Positions 1 to 7,427 are shown, counted from the stretch's first letter. The stretch is DNA of 9,477 nucleotides from Chromatiales bacterium (GCA_027070385.1 JALXDW010000004.1:1-9477), one strand, 5' to 3'. Numbers and translations are program-made. Notes: generated by a model not told the origin, from the letters alone.

Positions 1-213
1 TGGAAATTCGGGGGAAGTATGTAAGAAATACTGACTATGATTAAATTGCGTGGAAAAACTTTCGATATTGGGCTCGGGCGTAGTGGATTGCGATAAACAA
101 GGCGTATCCACTTCCAGAAAATGATTTTCCTGAAAAAAATGCCGGGCCGTCTCTAACAATGCGGCCCGGCATTTTAATGTTTCAAGCGAGGTGTTGGGTT
201 GCCAGTCATTCAC
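1..213 (-). CDS. epmA: EF-P beta-lysine ligase EpmA, N-terminal part (runs off the left edge)
   Basis: EpmA (PoxA/GenX/YjeA) is a paralogue of the class II lysyl-tRNA synthetase catalytic core that attaches (R)-beta-lysine to Lys34 of EF-P in the cytoplasm. Only 71 codons are present, open to base 1, and the remaining roughly 250 residues, including motifs 2 and 3, lie outside. The reading begins with GTG and contains a WQP segment at residues 4-6, then RAALLETARHFF (16-27), FLEVDTPCLSQ and YFLHTSPEFP at the edge, which closely follow the E. coli EpmA N-terminus as I recall it. The GTG at 213 is chosen because an in-frame stop lies just upstream (234-232) and the WQP segment matches the known N-terminus. 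No strong Shine-Dalgarno is visible. The start is 10 bp after the efp stop, so translational coupling is likely. A strong hairpin with a T-run lies in codons 13-27 (separate entry). Confidence 0.93.
   Translation of the reverse strand, partial: MNDWQPNTSLETLKCRAALLETARHFFQENHFLEVDTPCLSQSTTPEPNIESFSTQFNHSQYFLHTSPEFP
133..175 (-). terminator. Intrinsic-terminator-like hairpin inside the epmA coding start
   Basis: Bases 136-149 and 162-175 form a perfect 14-bp inverted repeat with a 12-nt loop. The inner nine pairs are all G-C (GCCGGGCCG with CGGCCCGGC). On the minus strand, the sense strand of epmA, the stem is followed at once by seven T residues (139-133), the classical form of a Rho-independent terminator. 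It begins only 39 nt into epmA and 50 nt after the efp stop. It could terminate most efp transcripts, or act as an attenuator overridden when a ribosome enters epmA. It is seen directly in the sequence; its activity is inferred. The same bases encode the conserved EpmA helix RAALLETARHFF, so part of the symmetry may be a coding coincidence. Confidence 0.6.
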
Positions 214-223
214 GGCAGATGCT

Positions 224-793
224 TTAATCTTTCACTCGCCCCACATATTCACCGGTGCGCGTATCAACTTTTATTTTTTCACCTTCATCAATAAATAAAG
301 GCACGCGAACAACGGCCCCGGTATGGCAGACTGCAGGTTTACCACCACCACCAGAAGTATCACCTCGTACACCGGGATCGGTTTCGGTGACGGTTAACAC
401 CACATGATTGGGGGCACTGACACTGATGGGGTTATCGTTCCAGAGCGTAATGGTATAAGTCTCCTGTTCAACCAGCCATTTCATTGCATCACCCACGGCT
501 GTTTTGTCTGCGGCAACCTGCTCGTAGGTTTCCGGATCCATAAAATTCCAGGTATCACCATCGGTGTAGGAATATTCCATTTCAGTTTCAAGCACATCGG
601 CTGCTTCAACCGACTCACCCGATTTGAAGGTACGTTCAAGTACCCGCCCTGTTTTTAAATTACGAATTTTAACCCGATTAAATGCCTGACCTTTGCCTGG
701 CTTTACAAATTCATTTTCGATAATACTGCAAGGGTCATTATCCAGCATTATTTTTAACCCACTACGAAATTCATTGGTGTTATAGTTAGCCAT
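224..793 (-). CDS. efp: Translation elongation factor P (EF-P)
   Basis: EF-P binds between the P and E sites of ribosomes stalled at consecutive prolines and promotes peptide-bond formation. At 189 residues it is the usual bacterial length. The N-terminal KOW-like domain carries the modification loop [11 protein letters not shown], with Lys34 as the beta-lysylation site, matching the E. coli loop. The two OB-fold domains follow, with the conserved C-terminal segment [29 protein letters not shown]. The ATG at 793 has a good Shine-Dalgarno (AGGA six bases upstream on the minus strand), and the product starts MANYNTNEF, as expected for the family. The gene is followed after 10 bp by epmA and faces the divergent epmB across 42 bp, so the substrate and both beta-lysylation enzymes are clustered. 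A Lys at position 34 with these neighbours implies beta-lysine modification, not the rhamnosyl-Arg type. Confidence 0.98.
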   Translation of the reverse strand: MANYNTNEFRSGLKIMLDNDPCSIIENEFVKPGKGQAFNRVKIRNLKTGRVLERTFKSGESVEAADVLETEMEYSYTDGDTWNFMDPETYEQVAADKTAVGDAMKWLVEQETYTITLWNDNPISVSAPNHVVLTVTETDPGVRGDTSGGGGKPAVCHTGAVVRVPLFIDEGEKIKVDTRTGEYVGRVKD

Positions 794-822
794 GCGTCAT
801 CCTGCTAAAAAGTTTCTTAATC

Positions 823-828
823 AATATA
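823..828 (-). promoter_or_regulatory. Candidate -10 element for efp
   Basis: On the minus strand the efp/epmB gap contains TATATT (828 to 823), five of six matches to the sigma-70 -10 consensus and correctly placed to give a leader of about 20 nt before the efp ATG. The corresponding -35 region falls inside the first codons of epmB and is a poor match, so this is tentative. In the 42-bp gap I see no separate convincing promoter for epmB. Confidence 0.3.
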
Positions 829-835
829 TGAGCCT

Positions 836-1837
836 ATGATACCCCGAATGACCCCTCTCTGTCAGATCCCTTCATGGCAAAAACAGCTTGCCGATGCCAT
901 TTCTTGCCCTGAAAGATTAGTGAAACAACTGATGCTGCCAGACAGCTTGCTGAATGCAGCAATCGAGTCCGCCCGGCTGTTTCCTTTAAAAGTCACCCAC
1001 AGTTATCTGGCTCGTATAGAAAAAGGCAATATACACGACCCTCTATTACGGCAAATACTGCCTTTGATTGATGAACAAGAGCCACAAGCGGGTTACTCAA
1101 CCGATCCTGTCGGTGACCTGTCTGCCATGCCGGTTCCCGGGTTGCTGCATAAATACCAGGGACGTGCATTACTGATGACAACAGCAAGCTGTGCCATCCA
1201 TTGCCGGTACTGTTTTCGCCGTCACTACCCTTATTCTGAATATAAACCGTCAAATAATTGGCAGCAAGCTATTGAATATATTCAGAAAGATCCCTCTATC
1301 CATGAAATTATTCTCAGTGGCGGTGACCCGTTGAGTCTCAGCAATTCAAAACTGTTCCGATTACTCGATTTACTCAAGCCCATTGAACATATCAGATATC
1401 TGCGTATTCATACCCGTTACCCGATTATTTTACCGGACAGGATTGACACAGAACTCTGTCATTATTTACAGCAGCACCGTTGCAAAATAGTGATAGTCGC
1501 TCACACAAACCACCCAAATGAATTAGACGACTCAGTTCAATCTGCCTTTAACCTATTGAATAACAAGGATATTACTCTACTAAACCAGAGTGTTTTATTG
1601 GCCAAAATCAATGATGATATCGAAACGTTAAAGCAGCTCAGTGAGCGCTTATTCCACTTTAATGTACTCCCCTATTACCTGCATCAGCTCGATAAAGTGC
1701 AGGGGGCACACCACTTTGCCGTGACGGATAAGCGGGCAAAAGCACTTATCAAGGCACTGCAGGCACAACTTCCCGGCTACCTGGTTCCACGATTAGTACG
1801 TGAAAACAGGGACGCTCCCGCCAAACAGCCCCTTTAG
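836..1837 (+). CDS. epmB: EF-P-lysine 2,3-aminomutase EpmB (radical SAM)
   Basis: EpmB (YjeK) converts (S)-alpha-lysine to (R)-beta-lysine, the substrate EpmA attaches to EF-P. It is a cytoplasmic radical-SAM, PLP-dependent enzyme. At 333 residues it is close to E. coli EpmB. The cluster-binding motif is C119-AIH-C123-RY-C126 followed by FRRH, then SGGDP at 161-165, the LRIHTRYPIILP strand, TLLNQSVLL, and PYYLHQLDKVQGAHHF. The PLP lysine is expected near the end and fits K330 in the terminal APAKQPL. Upstream, DPLLRQ and GYSTDP are also EpmB signatures and separate it from longer free-lysine aminomutases. The ATG at 836 lies eight bases after another ATG at 828 that opens only a three-codon frame (ATG AGC CTA TGA); no clear Shine-Dalgarno is seen. 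An internal ATG at codon 5 (848) is a possible alternative. It is divergent from efp. Confidence 0.96.
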   Translation: MIPRMTPLCQIPSWQKQLADAISCPERLVKQLMLPDSLLNAAIESARLFPLKVTHSYLARIEKGNIHDPLLRQILPLIDEQEPQAGYSTDPVGDLSAMPVPGLLHKYQGRALLMTTASCAIHCRYCFRRHYPYSEYKPSNNWQQAIEYIQKDPSIHEIILSGGDPLSLSNSKLFRLLDLLKPIEHIRYLRIHTRYPIILPDRIDTELCHYLQQHRCKIVIVAHTNHPNELDDSVQSAFNLLNNKDITLLNQSVLLAKINDDIETLKQLSERLFHFNVLPYYLHQLDKVQGAHHFAVTDKRAKALIKALQAQLPGYLVPRLVRENRDAPAKQPL

Positions 1838-1951
1838 GTTAACCTGATTGGCCCGTTATCGCCTAAAAGGGTTAACTGGCACCCTATTTGCTATAGTCAG
1901 TCAAGTAAATGTGTCATAATTCCGCTAATTAATGTGGCGTCAGGCTGCATT

Positions 1952-1970
1952 TTTTAGCGTGGGCTAAAAT
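1952..1970 (+). promoter_or_regulatory. Candidate promoter/operator upstream of the PilZ-like gene
   Basis: A perfect 7-bp inverted repeat TTTTAGC-GTGG-GCTAAAA (1952-1969) overlaps TAAAAT at 1965-1970, a five-of-six match to a sigma-70 -10 hexamer. This would place transcription start near 1977, about 30 nt before the GTG start at 2008. The -35 region is poor, so the promoter may need an activator, and the overlapping repeat could be its operator. The rest of the 170-bp gap after epmB (1838-2007) holds two GTTAAC palindromes (near 1838 and 1871) but no convincing terminator. Confidence 0.3.
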
Positions 1971-2007
1971 GAAGTGACACTCAGAGCAAAGAGATGAGGA
2001 TTAACCC

Positions 2008-3822
2008 GTGAGTAATATGTTCGGCCTAGAGGTTGCAGACCGACAGAAGCCAGCAAAAGGCGCTTTTAACATTCGCCACAATAAAGTGGAGAAATGGCTG
2101 GAAGAATTGCCTAGAGCCAATGTCGGTGAAACAGCCAAGCTGGTTTTTAATACTCTGGTTGAAACCAATCGGCTTAAATACCCTTATAAAGATCGCGCTC
2201 GTTTCCTTGAAGCATTACGCCCCACCACGCAATTTGTCACTGCCGCCATGCGTAAACATTTTGTGGGTGCCAGTTTCCCTTTACCTAAAAAAAGCCAACG
2301 AGTCGCTGCTGCCGCCCGCGAAATATATACCCAACTTGCTACCGGCTATATTATTTGCATAGAGGATTTACTTGCCCAAACACTTCTGTTCACAGACAAA
2401 AAACTGCTCGTCACTCTTATTCACAGAGCTATAAGCTGTTTAGGACGGGTATTACTCACCTCCTACCAGGTTTATTCACCTTACCCTGACAATATCTGGA
2501 TTAAAATACATCGGCTTTATAACTATGCCGAACAACATAAACTGCTACGCATAGAAGTTGCCGATAACCAGCGGGTTTTTATCAAGAAATCCAATATTGC
2601 AGAAGAATACAGTCGTACTTTATTATTATCACTGGCATCACCTTACCGATTACGCCAGGGCGAAGTGCATAAAGTGCATAACACGCTTGAGCGTTGGACG
2701 ATTAAAAGCCATTTATTTCATATCAAACAGGATGAAGTGGTACATGGCTACTTTGCAGTCAATTTAAAATCCGATAACCCACCACGCAATATTGCACTGG
2801 TGAATCAGGACTGTAACCCGGCAGACTGCCGCACGCTTGATACTGAAATACTGGCTGATGCTATCCGTGATGAAATCCAAAACACACCGGATTCCGGGCA
2901 AACCACCATCACGGGAATTGAAATGTCCTCACCGGAATTGTCACATGATTTATTACGACGCTTACTGACAGCATGGGCGGTCATTGCAAAACGTAATTTT
3001 CCACGCTCAGAAAAACATGAACGGGTACTGGTTGCCATTGGTTTAAGTGCTTCCCATCAGATTATTTGTGACTCAGCAAGGCGACACTCACCACAACCAA
3101 AAAATCACTCCAAAAATAAGCCTAACCCGTTCAGTGGAAAGTCTCAATTTGCGGCCGCTGATGTAAAAAATGTCAATACAGCACAACCGGATGTATGGGA
3201 TTTAGTCTATCCCTCCGAACTTAAATCAGGGTATGCACCACTTGATGCCGACAAAATATCCCGAGTTGCGAATAAAAATGATGAGTTGCTTTACCATGCC
3301 GAAAGCTGGACCATTCTGAATGAAAGTGCCAGTGGTTATTGTCTGCAAAACAAATCCAGCAGCAAAATCACCGTGCAGGTAGGTGAACTTATCAGTATTC
3401 GCAGAAGTGGTGATGGCCATACCTGGAAATGGGGTGTGGGAGTCATTCGCTGGATGAAGTATGCGGAAAACACCGGGGTCACACTGGGTGTTGAAATGCT
3501 CACCCCCGATGCAGCGGCCGTTGGTATTAAAGGCATTGTGGATGATGCTGATATCAATTACCAACGCACTCTGATGTTACCGGAATTAACAGCCATTAAC
3601 CAACCCAGTACCATCATAACCAATCCGGTTCCCTTCCGCGTTGGCCAACAACTTAAACTGAAAATTGTTGGTAAAGAAATGAAAATAAAACTGAATAAGC
3701 AGTTACAAAATACGGGTTTATTTGCGCAGTTCCAATACGAAATACTGAATTCACCGCACTCTGATGAAGACAGTGACTGGCAAGAAAAGGCTGACTTTAA
3801 CCAGGTCTGGTCAATTATATAA
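2008..3822 (+). CDS. FimX-adjacent protein with C-terminal PilZ-like domain, function unknown
   Basis: This 604-residue protein has no assured function. From memory, Pseudomonas aeruginosa carries a protein of this type (PA4958) next to fimX, and the same order is seen here. No signal peptide or membrane segment is visible, so it is probably cytoplasmic. Residues 1 to about 350 are mixed and mostly helical without a motif I recognise. A polar linker rich in Pro, Asn, Lys and Ser follows at about 355-400. Residues about 415-500 look like a PilZ barrel: R419-VAN-K423, then N438-ESASG fitting the [D/N]xSxxG motif, then VGVIRWMKYAE and TLGVEML, typical late PilZ strands. The second Arg of RxxxR is Lys here, so c-di-GMP binding is plausible but unproven. 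About 100 further residues follow. The GTG start at 2008 is chosen because AGGA (1997-2000) stands seven bases before it; an ATG three codons later is too far from that site. fimX follows after 101 bp. Confidence 0.8.
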   Translation: MSNMFGLEVADRQKPAKGAFNIRHNKVEKWLEELPRANVGETAKLVFNTLVETNRLKYPYKDRARFLEALRPTTQFVTAAMRKHFVGASFPLPKKSQRVAAAAREIYTQLATGYIICIEDLLAQTLLFTDKKLLVTLIHRAISCLGRVLLTSYQVYSPYPDNIWIKIHRLYNYAEQHKLLRIEVADNQRVFIKKSNIAEEYSRTLLLSLASPYRLRQGEVHKVHNTLERWTIKSHLFHIKQDEVVHGYFAVNLKSDNPPRNIALVNQDCNPADCRTLDTEILADAIRDEIQNTPDSGQTTITGIEMSSPELSHDLLRRLLTAWAVIAKRNFPRSEKHERVLVAIGLSASHQIICDSARRHSPQPKNHSKNKPNPFSGKSQFAAADVKNVNTAQPDVWDLVYPSELKSGYAPLDADKISRVANKNDELLYHAESWTILNESASGYCLQNKSSSKITVQVGELISIRRSGDGHTWKWGVGVIRWMKYAENTGVTLGVEMLTPDAAAVGIKGIVDDADINYQRTLMLPELTAINQPSTIITNPVPFRVGQQLKLKIVGKEMKIKLNKQLQNTGLFAQFQYEILNSPHSDEDSDWQEKADFNQVWSII

Positions 3823-3923
3823 AAACTGCCGTTGAACATCCGTCAATTTACTGACATAGTGTATACTTTACAGGATATGTACACATAACGACTGATATTT
3901 AAGATAAATCAAGGACATTATCA

Positions 3924-6005
3924 TTGAGCAGTGAAAATTTACTCCGTTTATTAACGATCTTCGATATTTCTGAAGAAGCTGAAGTCCTTATTAATTCCCT
4001 TCGTAATGCCGGTTTCATTGTGCGCGATGTACGCGTCGAAGACGATGAAGACATGCTCAGCGCATTGGAAGACAATCCGATTGATATCGTCCTGTGCAAA
4101 TACACCTTACCTATTTTCAATGCAGCCGCGGCCGCTGAAATTATTGCAAAATCAGGCCGCGATCTTCCGCTGATTGTTATCACCCCCGACTACAACAATG
4201 AAGTGGTCCTCGAATGCATGAAATTTGGTGCCAGGGATGTCGTCAGTTCTGAAAATAGCCAGCAACTTCGACATGTTTTAACTCGTGAACTCAATGACCT
4301 GAAAAACCGCCGGGCACATCGTCACTGTGAAAAAATGCTACGTGAAACAGAAAAACGTTCACGTTCATTAATCGATACTTCACGTGATGCGATCGCTTAT
4401 GTCCACGAAGGTATGCACATTTACGTCAACAATGCCTACTTGATGATGTTTGGCTATGAAGACATTGATGATGTAGAGGGTATGCCCATACTCGACATGG
4501 TCAGTCCGGATGACCATGCGCAACTCAAAGATTTTTTACGTGCTTACTCAAAACAACAATCTGAAGATGATACATTGGAATTGCATGGGCAATACACGGA
4601 CGGCAGTACCTTTGAAATAACCATGGAATTTTCACCCGCCAGTATGGAGGGCGAGTCCTGTACACAAATTATCATTCGAGACCAGTCTAATAGCAAGGAA
4701 CTGGAAGAAAAATTAAACGTCCTCAGTAAACAGGATCTGATTACCGGTTTATACAACAAAACCTACCTTATCGAACAGCTTGATAAATTTATATCGGCAG
4801 CCCTTGAAGGTCATGCAAGGGGAGCATTACTGTATATTACTCTCGATAACTATGACGAATTAAAGGACAGCTTTGGCATTGCCGGGCTCGATATGTTGTT
4901 TGTCGATATTGCCAATATTTTAAAAGAAAAGCTGGAACCATTGGGGATTTTTGCACGTATGGAAGGTTCTGCCTTTTGTTTGCTGATAAAAGATGCCGAT
5001 AGTACCAAGACCGAAAAAATAGCAGAAGGAATTTGTAAAATTATCAGTGGGCATATTTCAGACATCAACCATAAAACTGTCACCACCACAGCGAGTATTG
5101 GTATCACTCTGATTAACGAAACAATCAGTAACATCCATGACTGCATCAACCGTGCCGAGAAAGGCGCATCGAGTGCCCATGATAAAGGCGGGAACCAATA
5201 TCATATTTATAACCCCTCTATCGAAGATATTGAAGAACATGAACAACATTCCCATTGGGAAAAACAGATTAAATTTGCACTAAAAAACAATCTTTTCCGT
5301 TTACTCTTTCAGCCCATAGTCAGCCTGCATGGTGAACCCGGTGCACATTATGAAATTTTTGTGCGAATGCTGGATGAGGACGAGCAGGAAATTGCACCTG
5401 AAATTTTTATTCCAGCCGCTGAAAAAGCCGAATTAATGAGCTTCATTGATCGTTGGGTTATTGCCAATTCATTACTGGTACTTGCCGATAAACTGAAAAA
5501 GAAAGAAGAAACCCGACTGTTTATTAAAATATCCAGTAGCACGCTGGTTGATCCTGAGTTTTTAGGCTGGATCAGTGAACGCTTAAAAGCACTCCGTTTA
5601 AATGCAGACCATATTACTTTCCAGGTAAAAGAAGAAACAGCTTTGAACTATTTAAAAGCAACAAAAGCAACCTTCGAAGGTTTAAAAGCATTGCACTGCC
5701 GCCTTGCGCTGGACAATTTTGGTATTGAAGAAGATATCTTTCAGTCAATCAAACACTTTGATGTGAACTATGTAAAAATTCATCAGAACTTAATCAGCCA
5801 ACTTGCCACCAACGTTGAAATGCAGGAACGTGTTCGGAATATTTCAGAAGAAGTATCCAAGAAAAATATTCAAACCATTGCAGCTTATGTCGAAGACGCT
5901 AACAGCCTGGCACTATTATGGCAATGTAGCGTGGACTTTATTCAGGGCTACTTTCTACAAGCACCTGATGTGGTTTTGGAATATGACTTTGAAGAATCTT
6001 TTTAA
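3924..6005 (+). CDS. fimX: FimX-type c-di-GMP effector (degenerate REC-PAS-GGDEF-EAL)
   Basis: FimX in Pseudomonas and Xanthomonas is a c-di-GMP receptor, polar in the former, that promotes type IV pilus assembly and twitching; these proteins act through the PilB ATPase. At 693 residues this matches the P. aeruginosa length and architecture. A REC fold at about 1-125 has Lys59 where the phospho-acceptor Asp should be. PAS is at about 145-250 (DAIAYVHEGMHIYVNNAYL). A GGDEF domain starts near 270 (LITGLYN), but its active site reads E347-GSAF. An EAL domain runs from about 445 and keeps RLLFQPI near 463, FIDRWV and FIQGYFLQAP, but has E477-I-F for EAL, LDNFG at 596-600 for DDFG, and KIH (H620) for KID. 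Both catalytic activities are therefore unlikely, while binding by the EAL domain is plausible. The start is TTG with AAGGA (3911-3915) eight bases upstream; no in-frame ATG serves better. It probably shares regulation with the upstream PilZ-like gene. Confidence 0.93.
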   Translation: MSSENLLRLLTIFDISEEAEVLINSLRNAGFIVRDVRVEDDEDMLSALEDNPIDIVLCKYTLPIFNAAAAAEIIAKSGRDLPLIVITPDYNNEVVLECMKFGARDVVSSENSQQLRHVLTRELNDLKNRRAHRHCEKMLRETEKRSRSLIDTSRDAIAYVHEGMHIYVNNAYLMMFGYEDIDDVEGMPILDMVSPDDHAQLKDFLRAYSKQQSEDDTLELHGQYTDGSTFEITMEFSPASMEGESCTQIIIRDQSNSKELEEKLNVLSKQDLITGLYNKTYLIEQLDKFISAALEGHARGALLYITLDNYDELKDSFGIAGLDMLFVDIANILKEKLEPLGIFARMEGSAFCLLIKDADSTKTEKIAEGICKIISGHISDINHKTVTTTASIGITLINETISNIHDCINRAEKGASSAHDKGGNQYHIYNPSIEDIEEHEQHSHWEKQIKFALKNNLFRLLFQPIVSLHGEPGAHYEIFVRMLDEDEQEIAPEIFIPAAEKAELMSFIDRWVIANSLLVLADKLKKKEETRLFIKISSSTLVDPEFLGWISERLKALRLNADHITFQVKEETALNYLKATKATFEGLKALHCRLALDNFGIEEDIFQSIKHFDVNYVKIHQNLISQLATNVEMQERVRNISEEVSKKNIQTIAAYVEDANSLALLWQCSVDFIQGYFLQAPDVVLEYDFEESF

Positions 6006-6118
6006 AACAGCATTTAACGGCCCAAAACACCAAGCAAAAATTTGATTATATGGTTAAAGCTGTCCGATTAAACCATTGTCTTTGTGCTTCAGGCCATTCA
6101 GAAAAAAACCGTTTTCGA

Positions 6119-7360
6119 TTAATCAAGCACTAAAGAAACCAGGCCATCAGCCAGCTTGGGTTCAAACCAGGTGGATTTAGGTGGCATGACTTCATCAGCA
6201 TCGGCAACAGCCATTAAAGCATCGAGACTGGTTGGGTACAATGCAAAAGCAACTTTCATTTCACCCGAGTCCACCCGTTTTTCAAGTTCCTGTAAGCCAC
6301 GAATTCCTCCGACAAAGTCAATCCGCTTGTCACGCCTTGGATCGTCAATCCCCAGCACGGGTGTAATTAAATAATTTTGCAATAAACTCACATCCAGCCT
6401 GGCCACAGGATCATCAGCTGGGTACAAAGCTGCTTTTAATGTAAGCTGATACCATTGCCCCGCCAGATACATGCCAAACGTTTTGGCTTGTCCAGGTTTA
6501 ACCGCAGTTTCTGAAGCTTCGATATCAAAATTTTCAGCTACTTTTTGCAGAAAAGTATCATTGTCCAAACCATTCAGGTCACTGATCACACGATTGTAGT
6601 CCAGAATTTGCATTTGATTATCTGGGAAAATAACACTTAAAAAATAATCATAACTTGCTTCACCCTTTTTATCGGCTGCTTTACTTCTTCGTTGAGCAGC
6701 AACACGGGATGCCGCAGCTGAACGATGGTGGCCATCAGCAATATATAAACAATCCATCGCGTCAAATGTTGATGTAATGGTATCAATCAGGTCACTATCA
6801 TTCACAACCCAAATCGTATGCTGTACACCATCATCCGCTGTCAAGTCATATTCCGGTGTTGTCTTGCAAACTTCACTGACAATATCATCAATCCGTTTAT
6901 TGTGTCGGTAAGTTAAAAAAACCGGGCCGGTCTGTGCATTAAGGGCGTCAATTTGACGAACCCGATCATCTTCTTTTTCCGGACGTGTAAATTCATGTTT
7001 GCGAATACGGTTTGTATCATAATCAGCAACCGATGCTGCAGCGACCAGACCAAACTGTTCATGCTCACCCATCACCAGTTTATAAACATAGTAACAAGGT
7101 GAACTGTCCCGGAACAGTACACCTTCAGTGACCAGATTATTCAGATTCTCAGCTCCTTTTGCATACACCGCAGCATCAAAAGGGTCCGTGCCTTCTGGTA
7201 AGTCAATTTCAGGTTTGGAAATATGCAAAAAACTGCGTGGACGACCTTTAACACGTTGACGAGCCTCTGCAGTGTTTAAAACATCATAGGGGGGGGCAAC
7301 AACATCTTCAGCAAATTCCTGTTTGGGGCGTAACCCGGCAAAAGGTGTAATCAACGGCAT
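6119..7360 (-). CDS. DUF1015 family protein with ParB-like DGHHR motif
   Basis: This is a 413-residue cytoplasmic protein of the widespread DUF1015 family, whose biochemical role I cannot state with certainty; in other bacteria members are often found near serine-biosynthesis genes such as serA, which is not the case in this window. Family signatures are VAPPYDV at 21-27, HEFTRPEKEDDR at 122-133, TGPVFLTY at 144-151, and CLYIADGHHRSAAA around 204-217. The D209-GHHR motif resembles the catalytic-loop motif of the ParB/Srx fold, including archaeal serine kinase SerK, so a nucleotide-dependent activity on a small molecule is a reasonable guess. The C-terminal half contains the conserved RRDKRIDFVGG segment. 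No signal peptide or membrane segment is seen. The ATG at 7360 has AGGTAGAG as Shine-Dalgarno. It is convergent with fimX (113 bp apart) and downstream of the M48 protease gene on the same strand (about 100 bp apart), with hairpins between, so separate transcription is possible. Confidence 0.9.
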   Translation of the reverse strand: MPLITPFAGLRPKQEFAEDVVAPPYDVLNTAEARQRVKGRPRSFLHISKPEIDLPEGTDPFDAAVYAKGAENLNNLVTEGVLFRDSSPCYYVYKLVMGEHEQFGLVAAASVADYDTNRIRKHEFTRPEKEDDRVRQIDALNAQTGPVFLTYRHNKRIDDIVSEVCKTTPEYDLTADDGVQHTIWVVNDSDLIDTITSTFDAMDCLYIADGHHRSAAASRVAAQRRSKAADKKGEASYDYFLSVIFPDNQMQILDYNRVISDLNGLDNDTFLQKVAENFDIEASETAVKPGQAKTFGMYLAGQWYQLTLKAALYPADDPVARLDVSLLQNYLITPVLGIDDPRRDKRIDFVGGIRGLQELEKRVDSGEMKVAFALYPTSLDALMAVADADEVMPPKSTWFEPKLADGLVSLVLD

Positions 7361-7394
7361 ATCTCTACCTACTCTATTGGAAATGGAAATATTG

Positions 7395-7423
7395 ATTTTA
7401 AACGATTACCGAGCGCTCGCCCA
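7395..7423 (-). promoter_or_regulatory. Candidate promoter and palindromic operator of the DUF1015 gene
   Basis: On the minus strand TAAAAT (7400 to 7395) is a five-of-six -10 match, with a weak -35-like TGGGCG (7423 to 7418) at 17-bp spacing. The spacer contains a perfect 10-bp palindrome CGAGCGCTCG (7410-7419), where a repressor dimer could bind. Expected leader length is about 30 nt before the ATG at 7360. The palindrome is seen directly; the regulatory role is inferred. Confidence 0.3.
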
Positions 7424-7427
7424 GTCA

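Noticed and set aside
404..658. Open frame antisense to efp, and similar open frames opposite or within epmB, the PilZ-like gene, fimX and the DUF1015 gene
   Set aside because: They overlap strongly supported genes, show no recognisable protein features and lack ribosome binding sites.
1829..1880. CCTTTAGG with CCTAAAAGG after epmB, and two GTTAAC palindromes
   Set aside because: The stem is short with a bulge, no T-run follows, and GTTAAC is a short palindrome expected by chance in AT-rich DNA.
3832..3889. Promoter-like pieces between the PilZ-like gene and fimX: TTGAAC (3832), CTGACA (3851), TATACT (3862) and a GTGTA/TACAC repeat (3859-3884)
   Set aside because: No pair of -35 and -10 elements has acceptable spacing, and the inverted repeat is only five bases per arm; fimX may simply be read from the upstream promoter.
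3150..4136. Two GCGGCCGC octamers, one in the PilZ-like gene and one in fimX
   Set aside because: Both encode Ala-rich stretches in frame and have no flanking structure; they look like coding coincidence, not an engineered junction.
6006..6118. Possible terminator between the convergent fimX and DUF1015 genes (ATGGTT 6050-6055 with AACCAT 6071-6076; A7 run at 6102-6108)
   Set aside because: The stem has only six pairs, and neither it nor any stable hairpin stands directly before a T-run on either strand.
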